Shown here in pieces: positions 56,458 through 64,000 of a DNA stretch of 64,000 bases. The notes under the pieces are model-generated. The model saw only the letters and a list, made by a program, of their open reading frames with translations, made no database searches and was not told where the DNA came from. Source of the stretch: Sphingomonas sp. M1-B02 (GTDB lineage Bacteria > Pseudomonadota > Alphaproteobacteria > Sphingomonadales > Sphingomonadaceae). Location: positions 3,397,501-3,461,500 of the forward strand of contig NZ_CP110679.1 in the NCBI RefSeq assembly GCF_026167525.1, in the 5' to 3' direction. The position numbers were made by a program, and so were the translations under genes. The stretch's first letter is position 1. The number at the start of each line of letters is the position of its first letter.

Positions 56458-57306
56458 ATGGAAAAACTCTGGTTCATCACCAATCCGAATTCCGGCACCA
56501 CGTCGAAGCCCAAATGCGAAGCGCTCGAGGCGGTGTTTCAGGAAAGCGGACTGACGCTCGTCAACCGCACCGACTTTCCCGAGCAGAAGCTGCCGACGGG
56601 TGAGGAGCTGGATGCGCAAGGCGTGGATACGGTGGTGCTGTTCGCCGGCGACGGGACGATCAATGCCGCGCTTTCCGCGCTGGAGAAATGGGACGGCGCC
56701 TTCCTGATACTGCCCGGGGGCACGATGAACCTGCTCGCCAAGGGGCTGCACAGCGAGAGCGATCCGCACAAGATCGTCCATGCCGCGCACCAGACCGATC
56801 GCCGCGTTGCACTGCCTTATGTGATCGCGGGCAGGCATCGCGCCTTCGTCGGGCTGATCCTGGGGCCTGCAGCGGCCTGGGCGCGGGCGCGCGAGGCGGT
56901 ACGCAAGGTCAGGTTCGGTCGGCTGATCGGCGCGGCCAGGGCGGCGTGGCGCCGCACCTTCAGCAAGCGCGGCATCCGCGTCGAAGGTGCCCCGGGGCTG
57001 GGCAAGGATTATCAGGCGGTCTTCGTCACGCCGGATCTCGACGGGCTGCATGTCGCCGGGGTCGATGCGCGCGATCTCGGGTCGATCGTCCAGCTCGGCT
57101 GGGATTTCCTCACCGGCGACTGGGTCGCCGCCCGCGCGGTGAGCGAGACGCGGACCGATCGGTTGCGCGTGCGCGGGCACCGCAAGGTCCAGGCATTGTT
57201 CGACGGTGAGCCGGTCATGCTCGAACCCCATGAGACGATCCGGGCCGGCAAGAGCCTGGAGACCTTCATTTCCACCCGCACCGAGGCGGAGATCCCTGCG
57301 ACATGA
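56458..57306 (+). CDS. Diacylglycerol kinase-like lipid kinase family protein
   Basis: 282 residues of the DAGK/YegS fold. Nucleotide motifs: WFITNPNSGTTSKPK, VVLFAGDGTINAALSALEKW (the first G of GGDGT is A) and LILPGGTMNLLAKGL. Members phosphorylate diacylglycerol, ceramide or sphingosine-like lipids; a sphingolipid role would fit a sphingomonad but is not shown. The central part RAREAVRKVRFGRLIGAARA is basic and may bind membranes. Its stop overlaps the next gene start (ATGA). Confidence 0.85.
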   Translation: MEKLWFITNPNSGTTSKPKCEALEAVFQESGLTLVNRTDFPEQKLPTGEELDAQGVDTVVLFAGDGTINAALSALEKWDGAFLILPGGTMNLLAKGLHSESDPHKIVHAAHQTDRRVALPYVIAGRHRAFVGLILGPAAAWARAREAVRKVRFGRLIGAARAAWRRTFSKRGIRVEGAPGLGKDYQAVFVTPDLDGLHVAGVDARDLGSIVQLGWDFLTGDWVAARAVSETRTDRLRVRGHRKVQALFDGEPVMLEPHETIRAGKSLETFISTRTEAEIPAT

Positions 57307-58049
57307 CTCGTCTCTTCCATGTCAGCGACGTCCATTTCGGGCGCGAGGATCGCGATGCGATCGACTGGTTCGGGCGCAAGGTGAAGGAAGAGCGGCCCGA
57401 CGCGGTGATCATGACCGGCGATCTGACGATGCGCGCGCGTGCCGCCGAATTCAGCGCGGCGGCAAAGTGGCTGGAGAGCCTGGGCCGGCCGGTGACGGTC
57501 GAGGTCGGCAACCACGATCTGCCCTATTTCAACCTGTGGGCGCGCTTCGTGACGCCCTACAAACGCTATCGCGCGATCGAGCGGATGATCGAACGGCCGC
57601 TCGACCTGAAGGGGGTGAGCGTCGTGCCGCTCAAGACGACCGCGCGCTTCCAGCTGCGGATGAACTGGTCGAAGGGCTATGTGAGCGGCCACGCGCTGCG
57701 CCAGACGCTGGCGCTGGCGGAGGCGGTGCCGGCCGACGATCTGGTGTTCGTTGCGGCGCATCATCCGCTTGTAGAGGCGGGGACCCGCACGAGTTCGCAG
57801 ACGCGGCGCGGGGGGCTGGCGCTGGAGGCGCTCGCCGGCGCAGGCGCACACGCCGTGCTGACCGGCCACGTCCACGATCCGTTCGACATCGCGCATGACG
57901 TGGGTGGGCGCACCGTGCGGCTGATCGGTGCGGGCACCTTGTCCGAACGCGTGCGCACGCAACCGCCCTCGTTCAACGAAATCCGGATCGACGGCGCGCA
58001 GTTCGAGACGATTGCCCGCTTCAAGGGCGAGGCGGACGTGAAGCTCTAA
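57303..58049 (+). CDS. Metallophosphoesterase
   Basis: 248 residues, calcineurin-like. Metal motifs in order: FHVSDVHFGREDRDAIDWFG, VIMTGDLTMRARAAEF, VEVGNHDLPYF, VFVAAHHPLVEAG and VLTGHVHDPFD. It hydrolyses a phosphoester; the substrate could be a nucleotide, a phospholipid headgroup or a lipid A-type intermediate. Start overlaps the lipid-kinase-like gene (ATGA), so the two products probably act in one route. Ends 3 bases before the end of the VOC gene on the other strand. Confidence 0.88.
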   Translation: MTRLFHVSDVHFGREDRDAIDWFGRKVKEERPDAVIMTGDLTMRARAAEFSAAAKWLESLGRPVTVEVGNHDLPYFNLWARFVTPYKRYRAIERMIERPLDLKGVSVVPLKTTARFQLRMNWSKGYVSGHALRQTLALAEAVPADDLVFVAAHHPLVEAGTRTSSQTRRGGLALEALAGAGAHAVLTGHVHDPFDIAHDVGGRTVRLIGAGTLSERVRTQPPSFNEIRIDGAQFETIARFKGEADVKL

Positions 58050-58052
58050 CGC

Positions 58053-58493
58053 TCAGGCGCGCTTCACCGCGACGTCCTGCCCGAATACCAGCAGATTGCC
58101 GTCGGGAGCGACGACCATCAGCTCGCGCTGCCCATAAAGCTGATCGATCGGGCCGTGCACGTCGCCGTCGTTGAGCGAGGCGATATGCGGTCTCAGCTCT
58201 TCGGCGAGCGCGTCGACGTCCTTCACGTCGACATAATAGCAAAAGCGGCGATTGCCGGGCGGCGCGCCATCGTCACCATCATTCTGGAGGAGGCGGAAGG
58301 CCACTGCCTCGCGCGCGACGAAGGCATAGCTGCCCTGGCGAAAGCGGCATTCGAATCCAAGGATCCGCGTAAAGAACCGCACCGCCGCATCGATATCGGG
58401 CACGTGCATGAAGGGCGTGACGCGAGTCAGGTTGTTCGTGCGCTCCACCGGCAAGGGATCGCCCGCTGACGTTATAGAATTTACATGTTCCAT
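58053..58493 (-). CDS. VOC family (glyoxalase/bleomycin-resistance fold) protein
   Basis: 146 residues with the paired beta-alpha-beta fold: VTPFMHVPDIDAAVRFFTRI, then FECRFRQGSYAFVAREAVAF, and CYYVDVKDVDALAEEL with QRELMVVAPDGNLLVFGQD. Metal ligands probably H in PFMHV and E in QRELMVV. Function unknown. ATG 58493. It lies alone before the ribosomal operon. Confidence 0.85.
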   Translation of the reverse strand: MEHVNSITSAGDPLPVERTNNLTRVTPFMHVPDIDAAVRFFTRILGFECRFRQGSYAFVAREAVAFRLLQNDGDDGAPPGNRRFCYYVDVKDVDALAEELRPHIASLNDGDVHGPIDQLYGQRELMVVAPDGNLLVFGQDVAVKRA

Positions 58494-58600
58494 CTTGCGA
58501 CCTCCATGTGGCGCTTAGGGCAACCCAGTGGACGGAAGATGGATAGACGCCGTTAAGCGCTGGGCAACCTTTGACGATCGTCCCCGCTTCCATCGGCAAC

Positions 58601-58631
58601 GAAAAGGGCGGCCCGTTGCCGGACCGCCCTC
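58601..58631 (-). terminator. Rho-independent terminator of the rplM-rpsI operon
   Basis: Minus strand AGGGCGGTCCGGCAACGGGC followed by CGCCCTTTTC: a long GC stem with a GCAA loop and a T run. It lies about 22 bases after the rpsI stop. Confidence 0.85.
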
Positions 58632-58652
58632 TGGATTTCGCTGTGGAGACGC

Positions 58653-59192
58653 TTAGCGCTTCGAGAACTGGAAGCTGCGACGGGCCTTCGCCTTGCCGTA
58701 CTTCTTGCGCTCGACGGTGCGGCTGTCGCGGGTCAGGAAGCCTGCTGCCTTGACCGGCGCGCGCAGGATCGGCTCGAACTTGGTCAGCGCCTGGCTGATG
58801 CCATGCTTGACCGCGCCGGCCTGGCCCGAAAGCCCGCCGCCCTTGACGGTGCAGATCACGTCATAGGCGCCGGTGCGATCGGCGACGCCGAACGGCTGGT
58901 TGATGACGAGACGCAGCGTCGGACGCGCGAAATAGACTTCCTGATCGCGGCCGTTGATCGTGATCTTGCCCGAGCCGGGCTTGATCCAGACGCGCGCGAC
59001 GGCGTCCTTGCGGCGCCCGGTCGCATAAGCGCGGCCATAGGCGTCGAGGATCTGCTCGCGCAGCGGCATGGTCGAGACGACCGGAGCGGCAGGCGCGTTG
59101 ACATAATCGTCGGCGCCGGCAGGCACGTTCGCGGGAGTTTCACCCGAGGCGATGCCGCCGAGATCGGAGAGGGACTGGCGAGTATCGGACAT
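58653..59192 (-). CDS. rpsI: 30S ribosomal protein S9
   Basis: 179 residues. The S9 body begins at about residue 51 ([20 protein letters not shown]) and ends [17 protein letters not shown] with the basic tail that reaches the P site. Before it is a 50-residue extension ([20 protein letters not shown], then [15 protein letters not shown]) that other bacteria lack. Start ATG 59192 overlaps the rplM stop by 1 base (TGATG). Confidence 0.96.
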   Translation of the reverse strand: MSDTRQSLSDLGGIASGETPANVPAGADDYVNAPAAPVVSTMPLREQILDAYGRAYATGRRKDAVARVWIKPGSGKITINGRDQEVYFARPTLRLVINQPFGVADRTGAYDVICTVKGGGLSGQAGAVKHGISQALTKFEPILRAPVKAAGFLTRDSRTVERKKYGKAKARRSFQFSKR

Positions 59193-59671
59193 CAGTTGCC
59201 CACCTTGTTCTTGCGGTTCATCGACGCGATGTCGAGGACTTCGGGGTTCTGCGCAGCGTGCGGATGCTCGGTGCCGGCGAAGATGCGCAGGTTGCGCATC
59301 TGCTGGCGACCCAGCGGGCCGCGCGGGATCATCCGCTCGATCGCCTTCTCGAGCACGCGCTCGGGGAAGCGACCCTCGAGGATCTTGCCCGCAGTGATCT
59401 GCTTGATGCCGCCGGCATAGCCGGTGTGGCGATAATAGATCTTGTTCTGCAGCTTCTTGCCGGTGAAGCGGACCTTGTCCGCGTTGATCACGACGACATT
59501 GTCACCGCAATCGACATGCGGGGTGTAGCTGGTCTTGTGCTTGCCGCGCAGCACGTTGGCGATGATCGTCGCGGCGCGACCGACCACGAGGCCCTCGGCG
59601 TCGACGATATGCCACTTCTTTTCCACGTCCGCCGGCTTAACCGACTTGGTGGTCTTCAGCAGAGCCTTCAT
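59192..59671 (-). CDS. rplM: 50S ribosomal protein L13
   Basis: 159 residues of standard L13: [71 protein letters not shown] and [20 protein letters not shown]. First gene of the rplM-rpsI operon. ATG 59671. Confidence 0.97.
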   Translation of the reverse strand: MKALLKTTKSVKPADVEKKWHIVDAEGLVVGRAATIIANVLRGKHKTSYTPHVDCGDNVVVINADKVRFTGKKLQNKIYYRHTGYAGGIKQITAGKILEGRFPERVLEKAIERMIPRGPLGRQQMRNLRIFAGTEHPHAAQNPEVLDIASMNRKNKVGN

Positions 59672-59813
59672 GGCCTGTGACCTTCCTAGAATGAAATGCG
59701 AACGCGCCGGTCTCTCGACCAGCGCGGTTGCAGGGCGTTTGGCGAAAGGGGTGCGGAAAGTCAAGCAAAACGGCGGCTTTGCTGACGGGTATCAGAATAC
59801 CATGAGGCGTCAG

Positions 59814-60839
59814 CTAGGCGCGGCGGCCGATCACATGGACGCCCCAGACGGTCGCGACCACCAGCAACGCACCGGTCAGCTGGTGGAGCGCCGCCAGCAC
59901 GATGTTCATCCCCGACATCACCGTGGCGATGCCGAGGAGGATCTGCAGCCCGAAGGCGGTGTGGATCGCGATCGACGCGCGGCGATCGAGCGGGCGCACG
60001 GCGCGGGCGAGCAACACCAAGGCGGCCACCGCTACCCACGCCCACCAGCGGTGAACGAAATGGACGATTGCGGGATCGTTGAAGAGCGCGTCGACGAAGG
60101 AGCGCCCCGCCACCGTTGCGCCGGGGAAGAAGGCGCCGTTCATCAGCGGCCACTGGTTGGTGACGAGCCCGGCATTGAGCCCGGCGACCAGCGCGCCGAA
60201 CAGCAGTTGGACGAACAGGATCGCGAAGGTGACCGCCCCGAGCCCGGTGAGGTGCGCCGGCCGCGCCTCGCGCTTGCGGGCGAGCAGCAGCAGGTCGAGC
60301 GCGGTCCAGACGATTGCCGCGAGCAGGCACAATGCCAGCATCAGGTGCACCGCGAGCCGGACATGGCTGACGTCGGTCCGCACGCTCAGCCCCGATGTCA
60401 CCATCCACCAGCCGATCGCGCCCTGCAGCCCGCCGAGGATCAGCAGCGCCACCAGCCGCCAGCCATAGCCGCGCGGAATCTGCCGTTTCACCGCGAACCA
60501 GAGCAAAGGCACCGCGAAGGCGAGGCCGATCACCCGACCGAGCAGGCGATGGAGATATTCCCAGAAGAAGATCGATTTGAACCCGGCCAGGGTCATGCCC
60601 TGGTTTAGCTGGGTATATTCCGGGATGCGTTTGTAATTGTCGAACTCGGCCTGCCATTGCGCATCGTTCAGCGGCGGGATCGTGCCCGACAGCGGCTTCC
60701 ATTCGGTGATCGACAGCCCCGATTCGGTCAGTCGCGTGATGCCGCCGATCACCACCATAAGCACGATCAGCGCCGCGACGGCCATCAGCCAGGTTGCAAG
60801 AAGACGGGGGCGGGCGAGGGAGGACGTTGCTCTGAGCAC
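59814..60839 (-). CDS. ctaA: Heme A synthase (COX15/CtaA)
   Basis: About 341 residues from GTG 60839, eight membrane helices. Haem ligands: H in FFWEYLHRLLGRVIGLAFAV, in DVSHVRLAVHLMLALCL, in AIVHFVHRWWAWVAV and in LAALHQLTGALLVVATV. ITRLTESGLSITEWKPLSG is the family block. It oxidises the methyl group of haem O to make haem A for cytochrome oxidase. The start is not certain: ATG 60935 would add 32 residues. Confidence 0.92.
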   Translation of the reverse strand: MLRATSSLARPRLLATWLMAVAALIVLMVVIGGITRLTESGLSITEWKPLSGTIPPLNDAQWQAEFDNYKRIPEYTQLNQGMTLAGFKSIFFWEYLHRLLGRVIGLAFAVPLLWFAVKRQIPRGYGWRLVALLILGGLQGAIGWWMVTSGLSVRTDVSHVRLAVHLMLALCLLAAIVWTALDLLLLARKREARPAHLTGLGAVTFAILFVQLLFGALVAGLNAGLVTNQWPLMNGAFFPGATVAGRSFVDALFNDPAIVHFVHRWWAWVAVAALVLLARAVRPLDRRASIAIHTAFGLQILLGIATVMSGMNIVLAALHQLTGALLVVATVWGVHVIGRRA

Positions 60840-60993
60840 GCCGCTTGATAGGAGCGCGCCGGCGCGAAATCCAGCGATCTCGGGCGCCTGCCGCGCAGAT
60901 TTGCATGAGGCCGCGATAGCCGTCGGCGATGGCATCGGAATCGCAAGCAAGCCCGCGGCGGCAGATCTACGCTGGCAGGGCGTAGCGACCGCT

Positions 60994-61015
60994 AATGGGT
61001 GGTTAGCAGTCGTTC
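60994..61015. repeat. GGGTGGTTAGC repeat copy, at the end of the HEVGH gene
   Basis: AATGGGTGGTTAGCAGTCGT is a variant of the copies at 48921 and 61896. The TTA in it gives the TAA stop of the gene at 61003-61791, in the same way as at the Sel1 gene. Confidence 0.75.
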
Positions 61016-61791
61016 GTCGGGTCATCGAAAGGGATCAAACCAAGGGAGAAAAGTTGCTCGTGTTTTTCATCTGCATAGCGGTGGGCAAATGACTCACGCT
61101 CGCTGCCCGGACGCGCGAAATAGCGTTCGATCATAACGTCGAAATCTTCACCACGTGCGACCGGCTCTTCGACTTTCCCAAGCCAGTCGAACCAGTGTCC
61201 CACCTCGTGCAGCAAGGTTCGATATAACTGCGTGTTCCGCGCAGAGTGGGGCGTGACATGCACCTTGAACCGTCGCCCGACGCGTTCAATCACGTGGCCA
61301 TCGTCACGTAGACGGTCAAGTTCGGCCTGATCTTCCGGCCCTAGCGAGGAAGACCAACCGACACTAGTGTGCGCGTGGACAGCATCCAAAAAGATCATTG
61401 GGCCAGTTGCCAGAACACGCCGCCGCATCGACAACTCGCCCCAGTAACGCAATCGCCCCCAAGCGGGATTGAGGATCGCCTGTTTTCGAGTGGGCTGACG
61501 AAACACAATCGTCTTAATGCCAACCCAATCCGAAAGAGGGAGTAGCTCTAGCATACGGGCAACATCACCCACGGTGCAGGGGTGATAACTACCAATCCCT
61601 ACTTCTTCGATGATAAATTTAATGCTTTGCCCATGTATCGTCCGCTCTTCTCTGCGGTGCCTCCCGACAAGTTCGAGTGGGGAGAAATGCTCACGGGCGA
61701 GCGGGATGACAAGGCGGTTATCCTGCCCGTGCCCCTGCTTGGCTGTGCCGATGTTGCGATTTCGACGTGTGGGACTGAAGCCTGTTCGCAT
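61003..61791 (-). CDS. Putative zinc metallopeptidase-like protein with HEVGH motif
   Basis: 262 residues from ATG 61791 (a longer start by TTG 61887 is possible). It is not a family I can name. The C-terminal half has YRTLLHEVGHWFDWLGKVEE, an HExxH zinc motif, and ESFAHRYADEKHEQLFSLG, where the third ligand could lie. The first half has TVGDVARMLELLPLSDWVGI and RQPTRKQAILNPAWGRLRYW. Codons are less GC-rich than in the neighbours. Flanked by repeat copies on both sides. Confidence 0.7.
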   Translation of the reverse strand: MRTGFSPTRRNRNIGTAKQGHGQDNRLVIPLAREHFSPLELVGRHRREERTIHGQSIKFIIEEVGIGSYHPCTVGDVARMLELLPLSDWVGIKTIVFRQPTRKQAILNPAWGRLRYWGELSMRRRVLATGPMIFLDAVHAHTSVGWSSSLGPEDQAELDRLRDDGHVIERVGRRFKVHVTPHSARNTQLYRTLLHEVGHWFDWLGKVEEPVARGEDFDVMIERYFARPGSERESFAHRYADEKHEQLFSLGLIPFDDPTNDC

Positions 61792-61895
61792 CCGCCGAGC
61801 ATGACAGGGAAGGGCGACGGCAACAACGTCAGCAACTGGGTCGGTGACCGACCGTCCGCTGTCAGCGCGGCGCGAGCCAAGGCTCAAAGTCCGAG

Positions 61896-61916
61896 ATTGG
61901 GTGGTTAGCTGCCATT
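61896..61916. repeat. GGGTGGTTAGC repeat copy between two atypical genes
   Basis: ATTGGGTGGTTAGCTGCCAT, identical to the copy at 48921-48941, 13 kb away. It lies between the HEVGH gene and the gene at 61924-62475, 7 bases after the end of the latter. Confidence 0.85.
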
Positions 61917-61923
61917 GTGCGCA

Positions 61924-62475
61924 TCAGATTTGGGGCCACGAGAATCCCTCGTAAACTAGCCCGAGCGGCTCATCAGCAGGGCGGTGATACATTTCTGTCA
62001 CCACGCGAGCGGTAAATTGCGCGACGTTGGCACACTCAACTCGGAGATATGAAACGTCGTTCTGTCGGTGAGCAACCGGCTCTAGGCCTTGTTCTCGTGC
62101 GAACTCCTTAAACTTCGCTTCGTCCTCAATATTTCGTGGCGACAACAGGACCCAATCAAATCCTGCTTTGCCATTTTCGAAAGACATTTGGAGGGCAACC
62201 GAGTCATCATCCGATGGACGATCTGGGGTGCCAAGCATCAACGCGGCATATCTTATGGACGCTGATCCGCGAGACATTGCCGCCAGTAATTCAGGTATCT
62301 GGTCTGTTCCCACCGCCGACTGCTTTAGTAAGCGTGGGGGCCCCAATTTGCCGCGATCCCATGTGATATAGCCGAACTTCGAGTTGACGAGTGCAAAACC
62401 CACTACGGCAACGAGAACGATGACGATGGCTGCGGTGGTCAGAACCGCTCTCCCTTTCCATTGCGATCCAGTCAT
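61924..62475 (-). CDS. Hypothetical protein with one N-terminal membrane segment
   Basis: 183 residues; not recognised. One membrane span (AVLTTAAIVIVLVAVVGFAL) followed by a soluble domain facing outwards, with ELLAAMSRGSASIRYAALML and DWVLLSPRNIEDEAKFKEFA. It may be anchored to the inner membrane and act in the periplasm. Base composition is less GC-rich than that of neighbours and it lies between repeat copies. Confidence 0.62.
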   Translation of the reverse strand: MTGSQWKGRAVLTTAAIVIVLVAVVGFALVNSKFGYITWDRGKLGPPRLLKQSAVGTDQIPELLAAMSRGSASIRYAALMLGTPDRPSDDDSVALQMSFENGKAGFDWVLLSPRNIEDEAKFKEFAREQGLEPVAHRQNDVSYLRVECANVAQFTARVVTEMYHRPADEPLGLVYEGFSWPQI

Positions 62476-62534
62476 TCAGCCATTCTACGTTGGTTGCATT
62501 CTGGTCAATGTGGATGTCTGCGGTAGTGGCCCCA

Positions 62535-62553
62535 ATTGGGTCGATAGCGGACG
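62535..62553. repeat. GGGTCGATAGC repeat copy near the start of the membrane-anchored gene
   Basis: ATTGGGTCGATAGCGGACG, related to the copies at 49464 and, for the GATAGCGG part, 48798. It lies 60 bases before the start of the gene at 61924-62475 and 61 bases before the ArsC-like gene. No gene is seen in the 138-base gap. Confidence 0.6.
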
Positions 62554-62613
62554 GGCTGCTTTGCAGTGCGACGGGCGCTATGGCAGCCCGTATTTCGGAT
62601 ATGAGGACCGCCA

Positions 62614-62961
62614 ATGCCGCTGACCCTGTACGGCATCAAGAATTGCGACACGATCAAGAAGGCGCGCGCCTGGCTCGATGCCAATGCGATTGCCTATGAC
62701 TTTCACGACTATAAGGTAGCCGGCGTGGACCCTGCGCGGCTCGAGCATTGGGTCGCCGCGGAGGGCTGGGAAAAGATCCTCAATCGTGCCGGCACGACCT
62801 TTCGCAAGCTGCCCGACGCCGACAAGCAGGAACTCGATGCGGGCAAGGCAATAAAGCTGATGCTGGCGCAGCCTTCGATGATCAAGCGGCCGGTGGTCGA
62901 GCATGACGGCGGGCTGCTGATCGGCTTCGCGCCCGATCGCTACGCCGCCGCCTTGCTCTAG
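62614..62961 (+). CDS. ArsC/Spx family reductase-like protein
   Basis: 115 residues. YGIKNCDTIKKARAWLDANA with a single cysteine (YGIxxCDT), then FHDYKVAGVD and IKRPVVEHDGGLLIGFAPDR. This is the YffB-like group of arsenate-reductase-like proteins, which likely use glutathione; whether it acts on arsenate is doubtful, as other ars genes are absent. ATG 62614 with GAGGA about 6 bases upstream. Confidence 0.88.
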   Translation: MPLTLYGIKNCDTIKKARAWLDANAIAYDFHDYKVAGVDPARLEHWVAAEGWEKILNRAGTTFRKLPDADKQELDAGKAIKLMLAQPSMIKRPVVEHDGGLLIGFAPDRYAAALL

Positions 62962-63019
62962 GCTCGGCTGGCGGCTCTGGCGGTTTTCCGCTATATTCCG
63001 GGAAACGGGGGAGGGACGA

Positions 63020-63460
63020 ATGGCATCATTTCTTCGGCAACGGCCACCAGCGTGGTTTCGGATCGTCGCGGTGATCCTGCTCCTGTGGGGGCTGATGGGG
63101 GCGGCGTCGGTCTATCTCCATGTCGCTTATGGGGCCGACATGGATCCCAAGGCTACCGATTGGGACCGCGCTTATTATGCCGCGCTGCCCGGTTGGTTCA
63201 CCCCCGTATATGCCGTCGCGGTGGGCGGCGGGCTGCTCGGGGCGATCGCCTTGCTGATGGGCTCGCGGCTCGCCAAGCCGCTGTTCATCGTCTCGCTGAT
63301 CGCGGTCGTGGTGCAGTTCGGCTATGTGTTCCTCGGCACCGACATGCTCGCGCGCAAGGGGGCGGCGATCACCGTGCCGTTTCCGCTGTTCATCGCGGCG
63401 GTGGCGGCGGCGCAGGTCTGGCTGGCCGATCTGGCCCAGCGCCGCGGGTGGATAGGCTAG
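63020..63460 (+). CDS. Hypothetical four-span membrane protein
   Basis: 146 residues with four membrane segments: FRIVAVILLLWGLMGAASVY, PVYAVAVGGGLLGAIALLMG, PLFIVSLIAVVVQFGYVFLG and PFPLFIAAVAAAQVWLADLA. I associate the pattern with a conserved sphingomonad membrane family with no known role. ATG 63020. It is followed 32 bases later by panB in the same direction. Confidence 0.7.
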   Translation: MASFLRQRPPAWFRIVAVILLLWGLMGAASVYLHVAYGADMDPKATDWDRAYYAALPGWFTPVYAVAVGGGLLGAIALLMGSRLAKPLFIVSLIAVVVQFGYVFLGTDMLARKGAAITVPFPLFIAAVAAAQVWLADLAQRRGWIG

Positions 63461-63492
63461 CGCCTGCGACGCGCCACCGCTAAAGCGCTGGC

Positions 63493-64000
63493 ATGTCCAC
63501 CTACACGATCGACACCGCCACCAGCCGCGCGACGCCCACGCCCGCGCCGATGAAGCGGCTCACCGTCCCCGCGATCCGCAATCGCAAGGGGAAGGAGCCG
63601 ATCGTGATGCTGACGGCCTACACGATGCGGATGGCGGAGCTGCTCGATCCGCACTGCGATGTGCTGCTGGTCGGGGACAGCCTGGGCCAGGTGATCTACG
63701 GCCTGCCCTCGACGCTGCCGGTGACGCTTGAGATGATGATCGCGCATGGCGCGGCGGTGGTGCGCGGCAGCCATCATGCAGTGGTGATCGTCGACATGCC
63801 GTTCGGCAGCTATGAAGCGAGCCCCGAGCGCGCGTTCGAATCCGCGGCGCGCGTACTGGCGGAAACCGGCGCGGCGGGGGTGAAGCTGGAGGGCGGCGCG
63901 ACGATGGCGCCGGTGATCGAGTTCCTCGCGCGCCGCGGCATCCCGGTGATGGCGCATATCGGCCTGACCCCGCAGGCGGTGAATGCGCTGGGCGGCTATG
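63493..64000 (+). CDS. panB: Ketopantoate hydroxymethyltransferase, cut by the window end
   Basis: First 169 residues: [14 protein letters not shown], then [80 protein letters not shown] and VKLEGG. It converts 2-oxoisovalerate to ketopantoate for pantothenate and CoA. No stop appears before 64000, so the gene continues outside the window. Confidence 0.92.
   Translation, partial: MSTYTIDTATSRATPTPAPMKRLTVPAIRNRKGKEPIVMLTAYTMRMAELLDPHCDVLLVGDSLGQVIYGLPSTLPVTLEMMIAHGAAVVRGSHHAVVIVDMPFGSYEASPERAFESAARVLAETGAAGVKLEGGATMAPVIEFLARRGIPVMAHIGLTPQAVNALGGY

Overview
The window reads as chromosomal DNA of a high-GC alphaproteobacterium of the Sphingomonas type. The evidence is a glycine cleavage operon with a split P protein behind a glycine riboswitch, a large TonB-dependent receptor beside peptidases, two genes of the exosortase-A-associated glycan type, a PutA without the DNA-binding domain, an intracellular polyhydroxybutyrate depolymerase, many small unrecognised proteins that I associate with sphingomonads, and several families of GC-rich palindromic repeats. 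There is no sign of a prophage, plasmid origin, transposase or CRISPR array.

Layout: 1-4.9 kb, riboswitch, gcvT-gcvH-gcvPA-gcvPB. 5-9.7 kb, methyltransferase, EamA exporter, proS, 2OG oxygenase, pectinesterase. 9.8-15.9 kb, small hydrolase and membrane genes, PilZ protein, glpD, rnr. 16-24.4 kb (mostly minus strand), saccharopine-dehydrogenase-like enzyme, ABC exporter, phaZ (plus), YkvA protein, stress protein, divergent glucokinase, thiolase, MaoC hydratase. 24.4-29.7 kb, putA, MscS channel, topoisomerase IB. 29.7-34.5 kb, surface glycan block (acyltransferase, exosortase-A-type O-glycosylation ligase, a 49-residue membrane protein, glycosyltransferase, membrane protein). 34.5-36.8 kb, a divergent regulatory module (S24 repressor against two small genes, with palindromic operators between) and small genes. 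36.8-46.6 kb, SLC13 permease, hemerythrin, aldehyde dehydrogenase, TonB receptor, M20 peptidase, glnA and glnB with a sigma-54 type promoter. 46.7-53.8 kb, map, CinA-like protein, Sel1 protein, FAD oxidoreductase, M20 peptidase, tRNA-Gly, AMACR-like enzyme. 54-58 kb, mmsA-mmsB, lipid-kinase-like protein and phosphoesterase. 58-61 kb, VOC protein, rpsI, rplM, heme A synthase. 60.9-62.6 kb, two genes of lower GC set between copies of a short repeat. 62.6-64 kb, ArsC-like protein, membrane protein and the start of panB.

Most genes are core metabolism: one-carbon/glycine, proline, valine/branched-chain and glutamine metabolism, PHB and fatty-acid turnover, translation. The notable features are (1) palindromic repeats inside the reading frames of gcvPB and putA, in linkers, without breaking the frame; (2) a short repeat (core GGGTGGTTAGC or GGGTCGATAGC) that bounds three atypical genes and supplies the stop codon of two; (3) operator-like palindromes at phaZ and at the S24 repressor; (4) a glucokinase that has lost its catalytic signatures; (5) a pectinesterase whose signal peptide is readable but has no normal start codon. 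Many long open frames antisense to real genes are artefacts of high GC and are left out.
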